Positions 52,116 through 64,000 of a stretch of 64,000 nucleotides of DNA are shown here, in pieces (position 1 is the first letter of the stretch; each line of letters opens with the position of its first letter). This stretch comes from Metopolophium dirhodum. Lineage: Eukaryota > Arthropoda > Insecta > Hemiptera > Aphididae. The notes beneath the pieces are model-generated. The model saw only the letters and a program-made list of their open reading frames with translations. It was not told where the DNA came from and did no database searches. The stretch is taken from contig NC_083562.1 of the NCBI RefSeq assembly GCF_019925205.1, forward strand, positions 13,392,001-13,456,000. The letters run 5' to 3'. Made by a program: the position numbers and the translations under genes.

Positions 52116-54058
52116 CGATATTCATCCACGCGTTTAGTGACGTTTACCGGCGTGTGTAATTTATTTATCATTATAACGCAAATATTGTTGGCTATTATAA
52201 TATAGATTATTATGAAGGAGGATATTGTTTTGATGCAGCGCAAAAGGATTTCGGGGCGTGCAAGTTATCGAGATATTTATAATTCAACGATTTTTGAGCG
52301 CACGTATAACGTTCTGTTTAAACAACGCCATTTATCGCGATCAGGTAATTGACGAGATTTAATCAAATATTTATGTAAGCAATCTTGGAAATTAATGATT
52401 TATGTGTAAACGTTTGACATTATTATGTACGTAACTATTGTAATTGTCTTGCGACCAAAAACACGAGGAAAGTTCGGTAGTATGTCCCATAGCGCGCACA
52501 TAATACGCCCAATATTTGTACTTTCTTTTTCTCTACTACGAAAAGCTCGCAGAAAAGAAAAAAAAGTATTATTTAATTGACTTTTCTTTTGTTAGGAATG
52601 GAGTGTTTAGTTTGAACTCAATTTCATGTTCAACTCGTAACTCTGTAATTTCTTTTTTCATTTATTCGAAACGCAATAGTAATAATAATAATAATAATAT
52701 AATCAACTCGGCGTGCGTGTAAATGTGTAATAATGTGATGTGTAATAATGTGACCTACCCTTAAACGAGTCACAATTATACGTTTAAAACTTTAAAATAA
52801 ATATTTTTAAAACATTCCTAGTCACATAAAAATAATGTGTTGCATATTGTACATGACGAATTTGTGTACATTTGGGCATTTGGCTCGTGAAACACTATAT
52901 ATGGCATGGGGCTATAATCGTTTCGCCGTGTATTGCGATCGATATTGCATGCAGCTGTTTGCTCTGAAAAATATATTTAATATCGTTAAAAAAAAAACTG
53001 CTGGGGCTGAGTTGATATACGGCCATTAAGGTTGTAACCATCTATCTTTTGTTCCAGTAAGATGTGAAATAACAGAATTTATGATATAAAATGCAGATAC
53101 GTATAATACATTGATACACATATTATACATACATGGAACTTATTAAACTTTCACTCGCTCCCGTTCAGTTTGTTTTCGCTCTCGTCATTGACGGATTTTC
53201 GTACTCATCGCGAGCCACTCTATCTTCTAATGTTGTTTTTGAATATTTCGCAAGCATTTGTTATCCCTATTGAACTTCATGTTTATTTTTTTTTTTTTAA
53301 ATTTCTCAAACTTTCAATTTGTTGCGTTGTTTTGTGAAACTGGTATTCAACGATTTTGATTTTGGTTTTAATCAGCGTGGCTGGTTGAATAGAGTCATCT
53401 GACACGAAATATATCATTTCAGATATCCCATGAAATCTTAACAAATGTTTCGTTCTCATTCGTTTTACTCGGAACTCGGAATTGACATATCCATACAAAA
53501 AGTTTGGATAAACGAAACGGTTCTCGTGAAATTCAACCATGGCTAAAATTTAAAGAAAAAAATATCCGATACTGGCATCGTAGATCTTACATTTTTGGAC
53601 GTCGGTAACTAAACTGTAAATCATCCCCGAACTATTTGAGTGCTAATATAATCGAAATTAGTGATTCAACTTTTAAAATTTATTGACTGGTACAAACGTG
53701 GTGATAAATCACTATGACTGTTACCGACATCGCAGCACCTGCAACCGGGATTTCGTGGAATCGGTATACGATATTACGATGATATACGACAGTGGTGAAA
53801 CTCAGCGGAAGTCCATTGTTTTCGGTTAAAAGTGCGTTTCGTCAAAAAGCGGTGACGGGACAGCGCGGTTTGCAAATGTGAGAGGGGTCATGAAATCATG
53901 GAATCCGCCGGCAGAATACAAAAGCAAAGCCATTTTCTGACTTCAAAAACAAGGCCTCCACCCATTACCAAAACCACAATAACCGCGACCGCGATAATGA
54001 TATTATATTATTGTAATATAATATAAAATTAATTAATTAACTTTCACATGTATGCTCG

Positions 54059-54062
<4 letters not shown>

Positions 54063-54127
<65 letters not shown>
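54063..54127. repeat. CA microsatellite, about 32 units
   Basis: An uninterrupted CA run of 65 bases, the longest simple repeat in the window. The Thr-His and Cys-Val open frames through it are artefacts. Confidence 0.97.
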
Positions 54128-54132
<5 letters not shown>

Positions 54133-57100
54133 AGTGCACGCGCACGCGTGAAGTTAAGTACGCGATTTCGGGCCGTGAACTATACAATGTGCTGTTGATT
54201 ACTGTGTTTTTGAACGCGGTCGATGTGAAGAGTGTGTACGTATATGTATATGTGCACACGCGTATACTATTATTATTATTTTGTGAAGTGTCCCGGAGAC
54301 TTTTGAAAAGATACTACTGCTGCCATTGTCTCGAATAAACGTTGTGTCACCGGGCGCCGAGTCGCCAAATGAACCGTCAAAAGCACTACAAAGACTGCAT
54401 ACGTACGTTCTGCACCCCATCCACGGAGATTTATTATCCGCCAACTGACGTCCAGACAACTCCATTTTTTTTGGTTACGAGGAGGGGTGAAAAAAATTTT
54501 AAGCTTTTGGCGTGCGGGCGACTGAAGATGAAGCAAAAACTCGATGGTATCCCAACGAAAAAAACCTAACCAAGAACAGACGGCCGGCAGTGACTTTATT
54601 TGCGGGTCGGTTGATTACTGCTGAGGCGCGTCGCTCATCCACTACGCTGAAAAATTCCTGTTCAGCTAACATCAATCTGTGTCCCCCAAAAAAGTTGTGT
54701 TTTCGAGAAAAAAAATGTTTTTGTCATCATCGCACCAACAGATTTAATTCCAACTCTCACAGAGAATTTTCATAAAAATAATCTTAATTTTTCATTGGAA
54801 TAGTAGATTAAAAATACAAGCTACGGTTTGGACAAGGATTGAAAGCTAAAAACATATAAAAGTAAGTAATTTTGATGTCTTTAGTACAGTCTAATGGTAT
54901 CGTTAAATCTTAAATACTACTGTCTACTACCTACTACAAATTGTAGTATGACAATTCACTGACTTACTTAATTTATTCACTGGAAATAAATCTAACTTAA
55001 AAAAATGTAGCTACACATACATAATATTTCACTCATTAAGTCATAATACATATCTGCAGGATAAGCGTAAATATTATTTCGTGTTCATTCTTTAAAATTT
55101 TTGTTAAAATTTGAATATTTGCGATAAAATCCTAATCATATTTTTTCTACATAGTACCAGGAATCTGTTCAATGTACATTATATTACGTGATTCAAGAAA
55201 TCATCGTGAAATAGTCTTCTATGGGAAGTAGGTATTCAATGTTTGCGCGAGTTCGAATAATTATAATATGATTAAATATATTTTTAAATGAATGTCCTGT
55301 TACACTAACAATATGACACGGAGTCTGCTTGTACATCACTCGGTTTTATAATATAATATAAGAAAAGTTTGCGTTGAACAAACATTATACGAGGAATAGG
55401 GTCTTAAAGATAATTAAATGTTAGCAAAACTACGAGTAACTAAAGTTCTGAACAGAAAACTGACAAAAATACGTCTTTTGAAGTTATATACATTTCTTCG
55501 TTACGTCACCGCTGCTGGAGTAGGTATAATATATTATATAACACTCGTCGGAGATTATATTAAATATCTTAAAACTACTGAAAATTGTATAAAAAGTTGA
55601 TACATTTTTTTGGGTGTGAAACAATGTTCCAATAAGTACCTACTCAGTTGATTGATTTCAATATTTTATTGTTGACTAAGAAACGAAAAGTTTTATGTCA
55701 TACAATTTTACAAAAAAACAGGTTTAGACTAATCTTTATAAGATTTTAACTCATGTCATTTTTTTTTTTTATCGTAACTGGTTGGTTTGATTTTAAAACA
55801 TAATACGGATTAATTAGTCAATTAGTTAATAAGCTAAAGTAATACATTTAAAGATATTTTAAAGTTCTTTTTTTTTGTAATTTAAATAGACTAGTGATTT
55901 GGGGACATTTTGTCTTTTAGTGAACGTAATACGAGATTTTACAAATATTATAAAATGTTCATAGTTATTTTTATAAAATTCAGGAGTATATACAAGATTA
56001 TGTATCATTAGACCTAATATATAAAAGAGAAAATATAAATGTAGGTCTAATAAGTATTAACAGTAGTATAATATTTTAATACAATGGACCACCTAAAATG
56101 TGTTCAAGATACGTTTACTGAGGGAATTATTAAAACAAATAACATTGTATATTTTATTTTTGAATTATAATAGTACTTGTCTTGGACCAAATATATATGA
56201 TCATTTAATTCAGTAAAAAGGAGAAAATAGTGTTTTAGACTTAGAATATTTGGCAGAATAATAAAGTCGTCCATGGACAATTTTAAGAAAAATTTAAAAT
56301 AAAAATGTTGGTTTCTCAGTCATCGATTTTATATGAGGCTAACGATAACGATGCATGATACGATTCGCAGTTGTGTAGCCAAGAATTTTGACAGTGAGAC
56401 GGTAGATTACCATAATAAGAGATCCCCATTACTTGAATAAAATCGGATTCTATATGTCGATTGTTCGCCTTGCTCCGATCACCTAGTTTTGGGACATAAT
56501 ATTATAATGGCAAATTGTTGTTGATACATCATACATTTTCAAAAGATAAATCATCACGTTAGAATAACGAATTCTAGCGGAGATTACACAGTTCAAACCG
56601 CTCTTCCTTAGAATATTTGTTCAATGATTACTTTTCCCTTGTGCTTCTGGAAACTGTATACCTAGGTACCTATACTAAGGTAATCGAAGATATATTTCTT
56701 CGTAGTACTAACTGAACTCGATTTTTAATCAATATGGACTACATAGGACGTTCGTAAGAAACTTTTCGGACTTTTTCCCTACATGCCAACATGTATAAAC
56801 TCTATACAGAAAGATAAACAAATAAACATATAAGTTAAACCAATACATGTGGCTATAGCTTCGCTAATTAAATTATAATGCACATTAATCCTCTTAATTT
56901 AATGTATATTAATAACATAATTTACTTACGAAAATACGGATATAATGGGAGTGGGAAATTTAGTCTAATTACCTAGCCCTCTTCCATGACTACGCCCCTG
57001 AGATGTATACAATATGTCGTGTTATACGCGTTAGATGTAGATAATGTTACTAACAATTGTTAGATATTATGCAAATAACATTAAGCCAACGGTCAGATAT

Positions 57101-57488
57101 GTAACAACGGTGAACACATTAAACGTCGATTAACGTTAACCGGATATCGTTACGTTAGACAATACCTATTGGATAACGTTTCAATAAATGCAATATAATT
57201 AATTAATATTAAACGTCTTATAACTCACACATTCACAATGTTTCAGGTACGCCTATTTGATTGGGTAAGAATAGAAACTAGACCTCGAAAATTGGATATT
57301 TCATAATTATTTAAGTTTAAGTGGACCAAACTTTAATATATGTATACAGATAGTCGTAAGCACTAAGCCTCCCTTTCTAATCTTTTTTTTTTTAAATCCA
57401 AACAATTTTCGTTGTTCTCTAAAAATGTTCTCTAATCCATTGTTTGCGTTTGTTTGTTAATAGAAACACGCGGAATGATTTATTTTTA

Positions 57489-57503
57489 GGGGGGGGGGGG
57501 GGG
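57489..57503. repeat. G15 homopolymer
   Basis: Fifteen consecutive G in AT-rich DNA. It is followed by CTGTAAATTGAATAGG and may be part of a degraded dispersed repeat with a G-rich end. Confidence 0.9.
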
Positions 57504-57868
57504 CTGTAAATTGAATAGGTACCAATAAGTGACACCGTCAAAAAACACAATTTAGCTCAACTTTAAAAACTTAAAAACTTCAAATTGACATTAAAAAATA
57601 TATATAAAATAATATATAATTTATTAATTTTCTATTATATACGCATTATAATAATATGTAATATATCAATTTTCTATTAAATATACGCATTATAATATTG
57701 AATATATTATTACATTTTTCTGTAAATTCAACATAAAATGGTCAAATTATTATCCTTTCGATACACTCTGCGGGCGCCCGGCGTGGCGACGCCCGTATTC
57801 GTGACCATATTTTAGGGAATTAAAATTATTTTCGTTCCCTATCGTTTCCACACGACTAGATTTCAATG

Positions 57869-57914
57869 TCCCTCGACGACTTGGGCATGCATTTGCAGAC
57901 TCGTCGTCGAGGGA
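57869..57914. other. Perfect 12-bp inverted repeat hairpin
   Basis: TCCCTCGACGAC (57869-57880) is exactly mirrored by GTCGTCGAGGGA (57903-57914) around a 22-base loop. It lies in a GC-rich island (57765-57960) with two further short inverted repeats: CGGGCG/CGCCCG near 57772-57796 and TAGGGAA/TTCCCTA near 57813-57841. The function is unknown. Confidence 0.6.
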
Positions 57915-59782
57915 AACAATAGCTACAACGGACGGTCACACCGAACGGGTTTAAACTATATTACGATATAGGGCTACCGAATTTATTGCCGAGTTCGTTT
58001 AATTTTACTTTTCGTGAACAAACAACCTATGTCCATACCGTCTATATTTTACTTATAAGTACTTATGCGTGTATAAGCTATAAACAATTATATTACTGCG
58101 TGTGAATTTTGATATATTTACAGTGGGTAACGAACAAAGATTTTATTGATCAAAATATATTTTTTCACTTTTTAGAGCTAATTATATATTGTATAGGTTG
58201 GTACAATACGTACATGTACACGTGTCACCACTTAGGTTAACTTTTACCGGAAATAAACTGACAAGTAATAATGAAATTGAGTATAGGTGCTATTATGTAT
58301 TTTATACATTTTTAAAGAAGCCGTGTAGACGAATTATTTTGGCAAAATTGTTTTTCTAAAATTATACCCCATTTACCAAAATATATATTTAACCAGTAAG
58401 TGTGTAATGAATATAAATAAATGGTTAACACATAAATATTTGTTTTCAATTAAATAAATAGTTTGAGGGGTAATTGTTAAATACACATGTACAGGTGTTA
58501 GGTATCTACTTTTTGTAAACGCGGTTGTAAACTTCAAACTTTGGTCGTCAGATGTTAAAATTATATTTACGATCGACCTGGAATGTAACAAAACTAAGTT
58601 TTAGAGTATTTGTAAAACACAAAAACATTAACTGGCAGTCCTCAGAAAAGACACGATACTTTTAAAAATTAATTGATGCCATGTCCTCATGATATATATA
58701 TATGATATAAATATATAATATCTGTTATATTTTTATACTGCATTACGTGTATGATATAAACTTTATAGGAGAGACCGAATAGTGACTATCTGCAAAGCGC
58801 TTATACACATATTTTATATGAAGCCAGAGACGCAGAGCTCGTGAGTAGAATATATTTTGCTGTTTCCGACTAAAGAAATCGTTTTCATTAACAATTATTC
58901 CGGAAACTATCTCGGTCCACGTCTCTTATTTTCACGAACACAAACTTTGACAATTTATTACTTTTTCTCTTTTCCGACGTCCACCGGAATCCGCTCAAAC
59001 CGTGTATTGTATATAATATGCTATTTTTTACAATAATTTTAAAACTCACGATGGCTTTCGATAATAATATATACAATTTTACCGATCATTCGTGAGGTGT
59101 ATATGTGTATGCTACATATTAAGATGAGGATCATTCGCTATGCGGAATAGTAGATATATCAAGTGTGCTTCGTCATTGAGTAGGTCACTGTAATGGATGT
59201 TAGATTTTGACAAGTATATGTAGATTATATAACTAGGTTATTTTTTTAATCTACAGAAAATAATAATAAGTGTATGAATTTCCAATTATTTGACTGCTTG
59301 GAAGTATAATTAATCGGTAAAAAAAAAAAATAAAAATAAAAAATACAGAATAGTTTAATAATAATAATTTTAAATTATTTATACCTAGTACGTCTATAGG
59401 CAGGTTAGGTAAACGAATTTCATAACAAAATTTTTGCCTCGTTTTGTGTCATGTTTATTTTTTATATTTATAATTCAGTGACATAAATAATAAATATTAA
59501 ATACTATTTCACATTAGTGCTTGGCTATTATTGATTTCTTCCACTGGTGCGTTCTATAAATAAATTATTATATAGTTTTATAAAAGATGTCTGTTGAAAA
59601 TTCAGTAACATATTTTACGAATGTATCATAATGTAATATATAACGGGTCGGTTCATACCTAGGTGTAGCAGAAATATAAATAAAAAAATACTATATGGTC
59701 TTATAAGTTATGATGCATACTATTAAAAGTTCATGCGTAGAAAAGAAAAACAAGCTCGATCTAAAAAATGTTGACACATCCA

Positions 59783-59830
59783 TAGGCGCCCGCAGAAATT
59801 TTTCTTGGAGGGGGGAACAGGATTTAAAAT
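59783..59830. repeat. Probable end of a dispersed aphid repeat
   Basis: The string ATAGGCGCCCGCAGAAATTT followed by a G-rich run resembles, from memory, a terminus seen repeatedly in aphid genomes. There is only one clear copy here, so the window itself does not prove a family. Confidence 0.3.
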
Positions 59831-61676
59831 TGTATACCATATATACCATATATACAATAGTGAAAATAAGTGTATATCTATATAAATTGAATACCCTATG
59901 TACCTATAGGCTATAGTATATTATTAGATAGATTAAAAATCAACAATGCTGAAAAAAGTACTACAAACGTCTTGAATATTTCCAAAAATTATAAATAATT
60001 TGACCGTAAAAATTGCTATAGTATACTTGACGGTTTCAAATCGACGGTCAAATCTAGTACAAACTTTGTTCCGTGTCCGATATATCACAAGACTCGTCAG
60101 CAAAAATTACAGAATAATTTTATCTTTTTAACGTTTTTAATACCTAGTTATAGGTATAAGTTTATTATTCCAGTATTAATATAATTCCAATCGTGATAGG
60201 TAGTATCATAATTTTTTTTATTTTATTTTATTTTATTCATTTTTATTTATTCTTCAGAAGATAATGGGCCCCCACTGAACATGTTACATGTTGAACATAA
60301 TACATTAATTTATGCATTTGACATAAGTAATTAAATTATTGGAGGTACCGATGAATTGATATGGAATGCATATTACTGTGAAAGAAACTAATTAATTATA
60401 TCAAGGTTCAAGTCCATTACGAAATAGCTTTATTAAATTTTAGCAGTCGATGGAGCTACATGATACGTCATCGGACAAATAATTATGTATAGATACCTAT
60501 TATATAATATAATACGTACAGCAAATTGATTTTACGAATTTCAGTCGTATTTCTCCACTGACGACTTTGCATGACTTCCGAGACACAAATTTTCATTTTT
60601 ATGGTATTTTTTTTTTTAGAGTCACGTTTCTTACATTTTGCTCATAATTTTATTTAAATCATTTTTTTTATATTCCATTATTTTTCATCATCGAAAAATG
60701 AACTAACAATACAATACTATACTCGAGAAATAAAAATGTCCTGACTTAACCCTGCTGCACCCCTAGTCATCTACTCATCTAACACCCTTAGTAAAAAAAT
60801 ATCCCAATTACAATAAATATATCAAACACATCTTATAAGTTACTATCATCAGACTTTACAGGAGAGATGTTTTAAATTTCTAATTTTCTATTGTGGTACG
60901 ATTTTTTTAACAATATATTTGTAAGTACTGATTTAATTATAGAATATTTTTTAATTGCATTAGTACATTAAGAGGATGCTACACGTCCAACATTTGATTG
61001 TTAAAAACCATTTCGTGAGAGAAAAAAAAACCACTCAGGTTATAATAATATTAAAGTTGTAGATAGTTCTAGTTGATAAAGCAGATTTTCGCCATTACAA
61101 GAACTTTGAATCTTTATTTAATATCACTCTTGCAAATAAAAATAAACGATGTTTCACAGACAAAGTTATCTCCTTTTAATAACAAAAATGTAGTTTCTTA
61201 ACTTTTTTTGTAGCCTTATTGTTTTAACGCTTGAAACCTTTTTTCTATAATATTATGGAATCATTGTAGTTGTTTTTATTTATATTTAATATCTATTAAA
61301 ACACTCTATAATTCGAATAAATCACACTAACAAAAAATCACGTTCTTCTATTAAATGTTGTATAGATTTGAATCCTTACCACTAATAATTAGCAATAATT
61401 ATTATAAAACATTAATAACGAAACACATAATTCAGCAATAATAAATGGTACTATTTACAAAATTTATCAATGAGTAAAACAGAATATAAAAACTAATTAC
61501 TAGGTAACAACACTAATTCGTTGAAATAGACATTACTAAACAATGAAATATAATATATTTTTGGGCACCAGCCAATTTTGGAAAAATGTTTAACGAAAAC
61601 AAAATTAACAACAATATAATAAAAATTTATTAATAATACAGAAATAAGATGGACTTAAGTATATTAAACCCCCAAA

Positions 61677-61687
61677 CCCCCCCCCCC
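61677..61687. repeat. C11 homopolymer
   Basis: Eleven C preceded by CCCCCAAA. A surrounding minus-strand frame of about 100 codons translates into hydrophobic low-complexity sequence and is not convincing as a gene. Confidence 0.85.
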
Positions 61688-63197
61688 TGTATACGGGCTT
61701 TAATGCTGGTATATATAAACTAAGTTGTCGAATGTTGTACGTAGGTAAACTAACAAAAGCAATAAACATCAATATCAGTATAAAGAACACAGCGGAATTA
61801 AACCTAAAAAATCTGAAATAAAATACAATTAATCTAAACATAAACCTCAACAATAATGGTATAAATGTCGACACTAATAAAGATCTCACCATATTAAACG
61901 AACATTCTAACGCATACATTGCCTACCACGACGTTTGAAGAATATCACAAACACAATGAAATGAAGAAAAAAAAATGTTTTAACATTATAGTACTAGTAC
62001 ATACACATTTTAAGAATAATAACATTATAATAATTAATAGACACTAGTCCATGATATAATTTACCTATACCAACACAATATTCTCACCAATTTCAACCAA
62101 TTATTGTAATCAAACGTTCAATGCTAATTTTGTACCTACCTAATATTTTATAGTTAATCATTTGCATTTTTAATATTGTATTGTATGTTAATAATATTTA
62201 AATGTTCATATTTTTATATTTTATTTTATATTTAATTGTTAATATTAAAGTAAGCCGATGGTTACAAACAAAGTCCCAAACTAGTACATACCATTTTTAT
62301 TTTTTAATTATGATACTCATAAGTCATGATACTTGAGGCTGTAACACACAATTTGTTTTCACTACTATTTCAAAATAAATTATAATGTGTGACAGAATGG
62401 ACCCTGTTGGTTTATACCTAACGGGTACCTACTCAAAAACCAATTTTGAGTTATAAACGTTTGGCTTTTATTATATCAATCGAAACCTTTAGGTATAACA
62501 GCTTCGCCCTGGTATGGACGGGTTTTCCACGTACGTAACAAGAAAAAAAACGATATAACAACATTTTAATAATACACCTCTTATACCTACGAATAGTGTT
62601 CAAAATTTCCAACGTAATCCGCCGTTCGCCTCCCGCTGGTCCGTTTAGAATCTAAAACGCGCGCGTAAACGAAATCGTAATTTTCGAACAATGTAAAATT
62701 AAATTCGTACTATTCACAATCGCGTGCCGTTATATTATTAATAAATTCCATTATAAAATAATTTCGAACGTCTTGTCAGCGCGCGCTGTATAACCTGTAT
62801 ATTAAAGGAGAGGTATATGTACCTAAGCGAGTATATAATATATACGCATAATATCGGTGGCAGGGTGGTTACTGTAGGGTATATTGTATTACAATATAAT
62901 ATAGGTAGTATAACACCGGGCAAATATTATTATGTTGGTTTAATGTTATGTAGATTTCGCGGTCGGGCGAAATAAACGCAGGTCAGCTGTACACGCGTTT
63001 ACTAAATGATGATAGGCAATAATAATATTGTTATATTATATTTTTTATTCAACGTAATAGGTACCAACGAACATTGATGCAGTAACACTATAGTCACCGA
63101 ATAATAGTAATATGCATTCGACACTCTTCTACCGTAAATCGTTGTAAAATGCAATAACTTTATAGTGAGTTTTACAAATATAATATATATGTATAAA

Positions 63198-63558
63198 CAG
63201 GGTGTCCAGGATATCCCCATTAGCCGTAGAGGGGGGCTCCCCACTTGGACAAAAACCAGTTTTTTGCCGATTTACCTATTAACTAAAAAATTATTAAAAA
63301 TCATGAGATTATTGAAAGTAAAATGTTGAAAAGTCAACATTTTCACAAAAATAAACCCTATAAAATGAATATCTTTAATTGCTTCAAAAATAAAAAAATA
63401 ACTTTTATAAATTTTTACCAAAAAATGTAATTAAATTAAAAAATATAATATGACGTGTAGTCCTTGTCTCTGCGAGTCTAATAAAAAAAAACAGATTTAT
63501 GATATATTATACTATCTCAGGAGACATCGCAATAAGTAAATCCTCGCGGGACACCCTG
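63198..63558. mobile_element. 361-bp MITE with CAGGGTGTCC ends
   Basis: The left end CAGGGTGTCC (63198-63207) is mirrored by GGGACACCCTG at the right end (63548-63558), giving an inverted repeat of about ten bases. The interior is AT-rich with no coding capacity. The right end is flanked by TATATATA, but the left flank is AA, so a TA target duplication is not clean. The ends share CAGGG with the 534-bp element, although the interiors differ. It is probably a non-autonomous DNA transposon. Confidence 0.65.
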
Positions 63559-64000
63559 TATATATATTTAATATATTTTGTTTTTTTTATCATAGTGATG
63601 TTATAGGTTTCTTGTTATTATTATTTTTCTTATTAATAGCAACCCTTTATTTTTAATATCATATTTCAGAATATTTCCAGACAAATATTTCGCTTTAGAA
63701 TGCAAAATTCAAAATACCTAAAAATGAAAAAAAAAAATGGTCACAACGATAAAAATATTTTTGTACAACTATTTAAGTTGCTATACATTTTAATACGTGC
63801 ATAAATGAAAAGGCAAAATTAAAATGTTCATAAATACAACGGTTGATTGAAAAACAGAGATGGTTATGAATTCACATCAAGTAGTTGTGCACGTCAGTCA
63901 CCCTTTTATGGTCACATTCATTTTGAATATTATGCATTTCAGTGTTTGTTATATTTTGATAATATTGCAGTTAAACTATTCTAAGTACGTTTTAAATTAA

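Larger units (their letters stand above)
47396..64000. other. Intergenic or distal intronic DNA downstream of Shaw
   Basis: AT-rich sequence with no gene I can support. CpG-richer patches occur near 49580-49700, 50590-51010, 52200-52350, 53700-54000, 54130-54780 and 57770-57970. The overlapping open frames at 54130-54780 run on both strands beside a CA microsatellite and look incidental. The repeats, hairpins and MITE in this stretch are listed separately. If the internal donor at 47030 is used, part of this could be a Shaw intron instead. Confidence 0.6.

Noticed and set aside
54044..54775. Overlapping frames of 70-96 codons beside the CA repeat
   Set aside because: They run through the microsatellite or overlap each other on both strands, with no protein family resemblance.
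60404..60414. GGTTCAAGTCC, like a tRNA gene B box
   Set aside because: No A box or cloverleaf can be formed from the bases upstream.
61605..61919. 104-codon hydrophobic minus-strand frame
   Set aside because: The hydrophobicity comes from an A-rich plus strand; the frame includes a poly-C tract and no known transmembrane family pattern.
1..64000. CRISPR arrays, bacterial operons, integrated virus genomes
   Set aside because: No direct-repeat/spacer arrays, no dense coding and no viral protein similarity seen; the window is eukaryotic intron and intergenic DNA.

Overview
The window is eukaryotic genomic DNA, most likely from an aphid. The background is very AT-rich. Motifs such as TAGGTACCTA and TAGGTATAC recur throughout, and I associate these with aphid genomes from memory. 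Several dispersed repeats look like aphid families, and the one protein-coding gene I recognise is an arthropod-type Shaw (Kv3) voltage-gated potassium channel. No database search was possible, so the organism call is an inference.

The plus strand carries three coding exons of Shaw, spread over 43.6 kb. Exon A (3490-3607) encodes the second half of the T1 tetramerisation domain, with a perfect H-X5-C-X20-CC zinc motif. Exon B (36511-36705) encodes the linker from T1 to S1. Exon C (45982-47076) encodes S1-S6, the TVGYGD filter, the PVP hinge and a Gly/Pro/Gln-rich tail ending in TGA. Together they give 468 residues. The exon for the start of the protein and the first half of T1 was not found and should lie left of base 1. 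The introns are about 32.9 kb (A-B) and 9.3 kb (B-C). They hold no other recognisable gene, but they do carry mobile-element remnants.

The mobile elements are: an 810-bp repeat with short inverted ends (4806-5617) and a terminal fragment of what looks like the same or a related family (45230-45512); a 393-bp near-palindromic element flanked by TTAA (5861-6253); a 534-bp near-palindromic element flanked by TA with CAGGG ends (10887-11420); two decayed minus-strand Jockey-like reverse-transcriptase fragments (24045-24715 and 43915-44560); a possible solo LTR (about 40575-40815); and a 361-bp element with CAGGGTGTCC ends (63198-63558).

Downstream of Shaw (47.4-64 kb) I see no gene I can defend. 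The region holds a long CA microsatellite, a G15 run, two short hairpins and scattered repeat ends. Apart from Shaw, the window is ordinary repeat-rich intron and intergenic sequence, and I found no evidence of a new multigene system.
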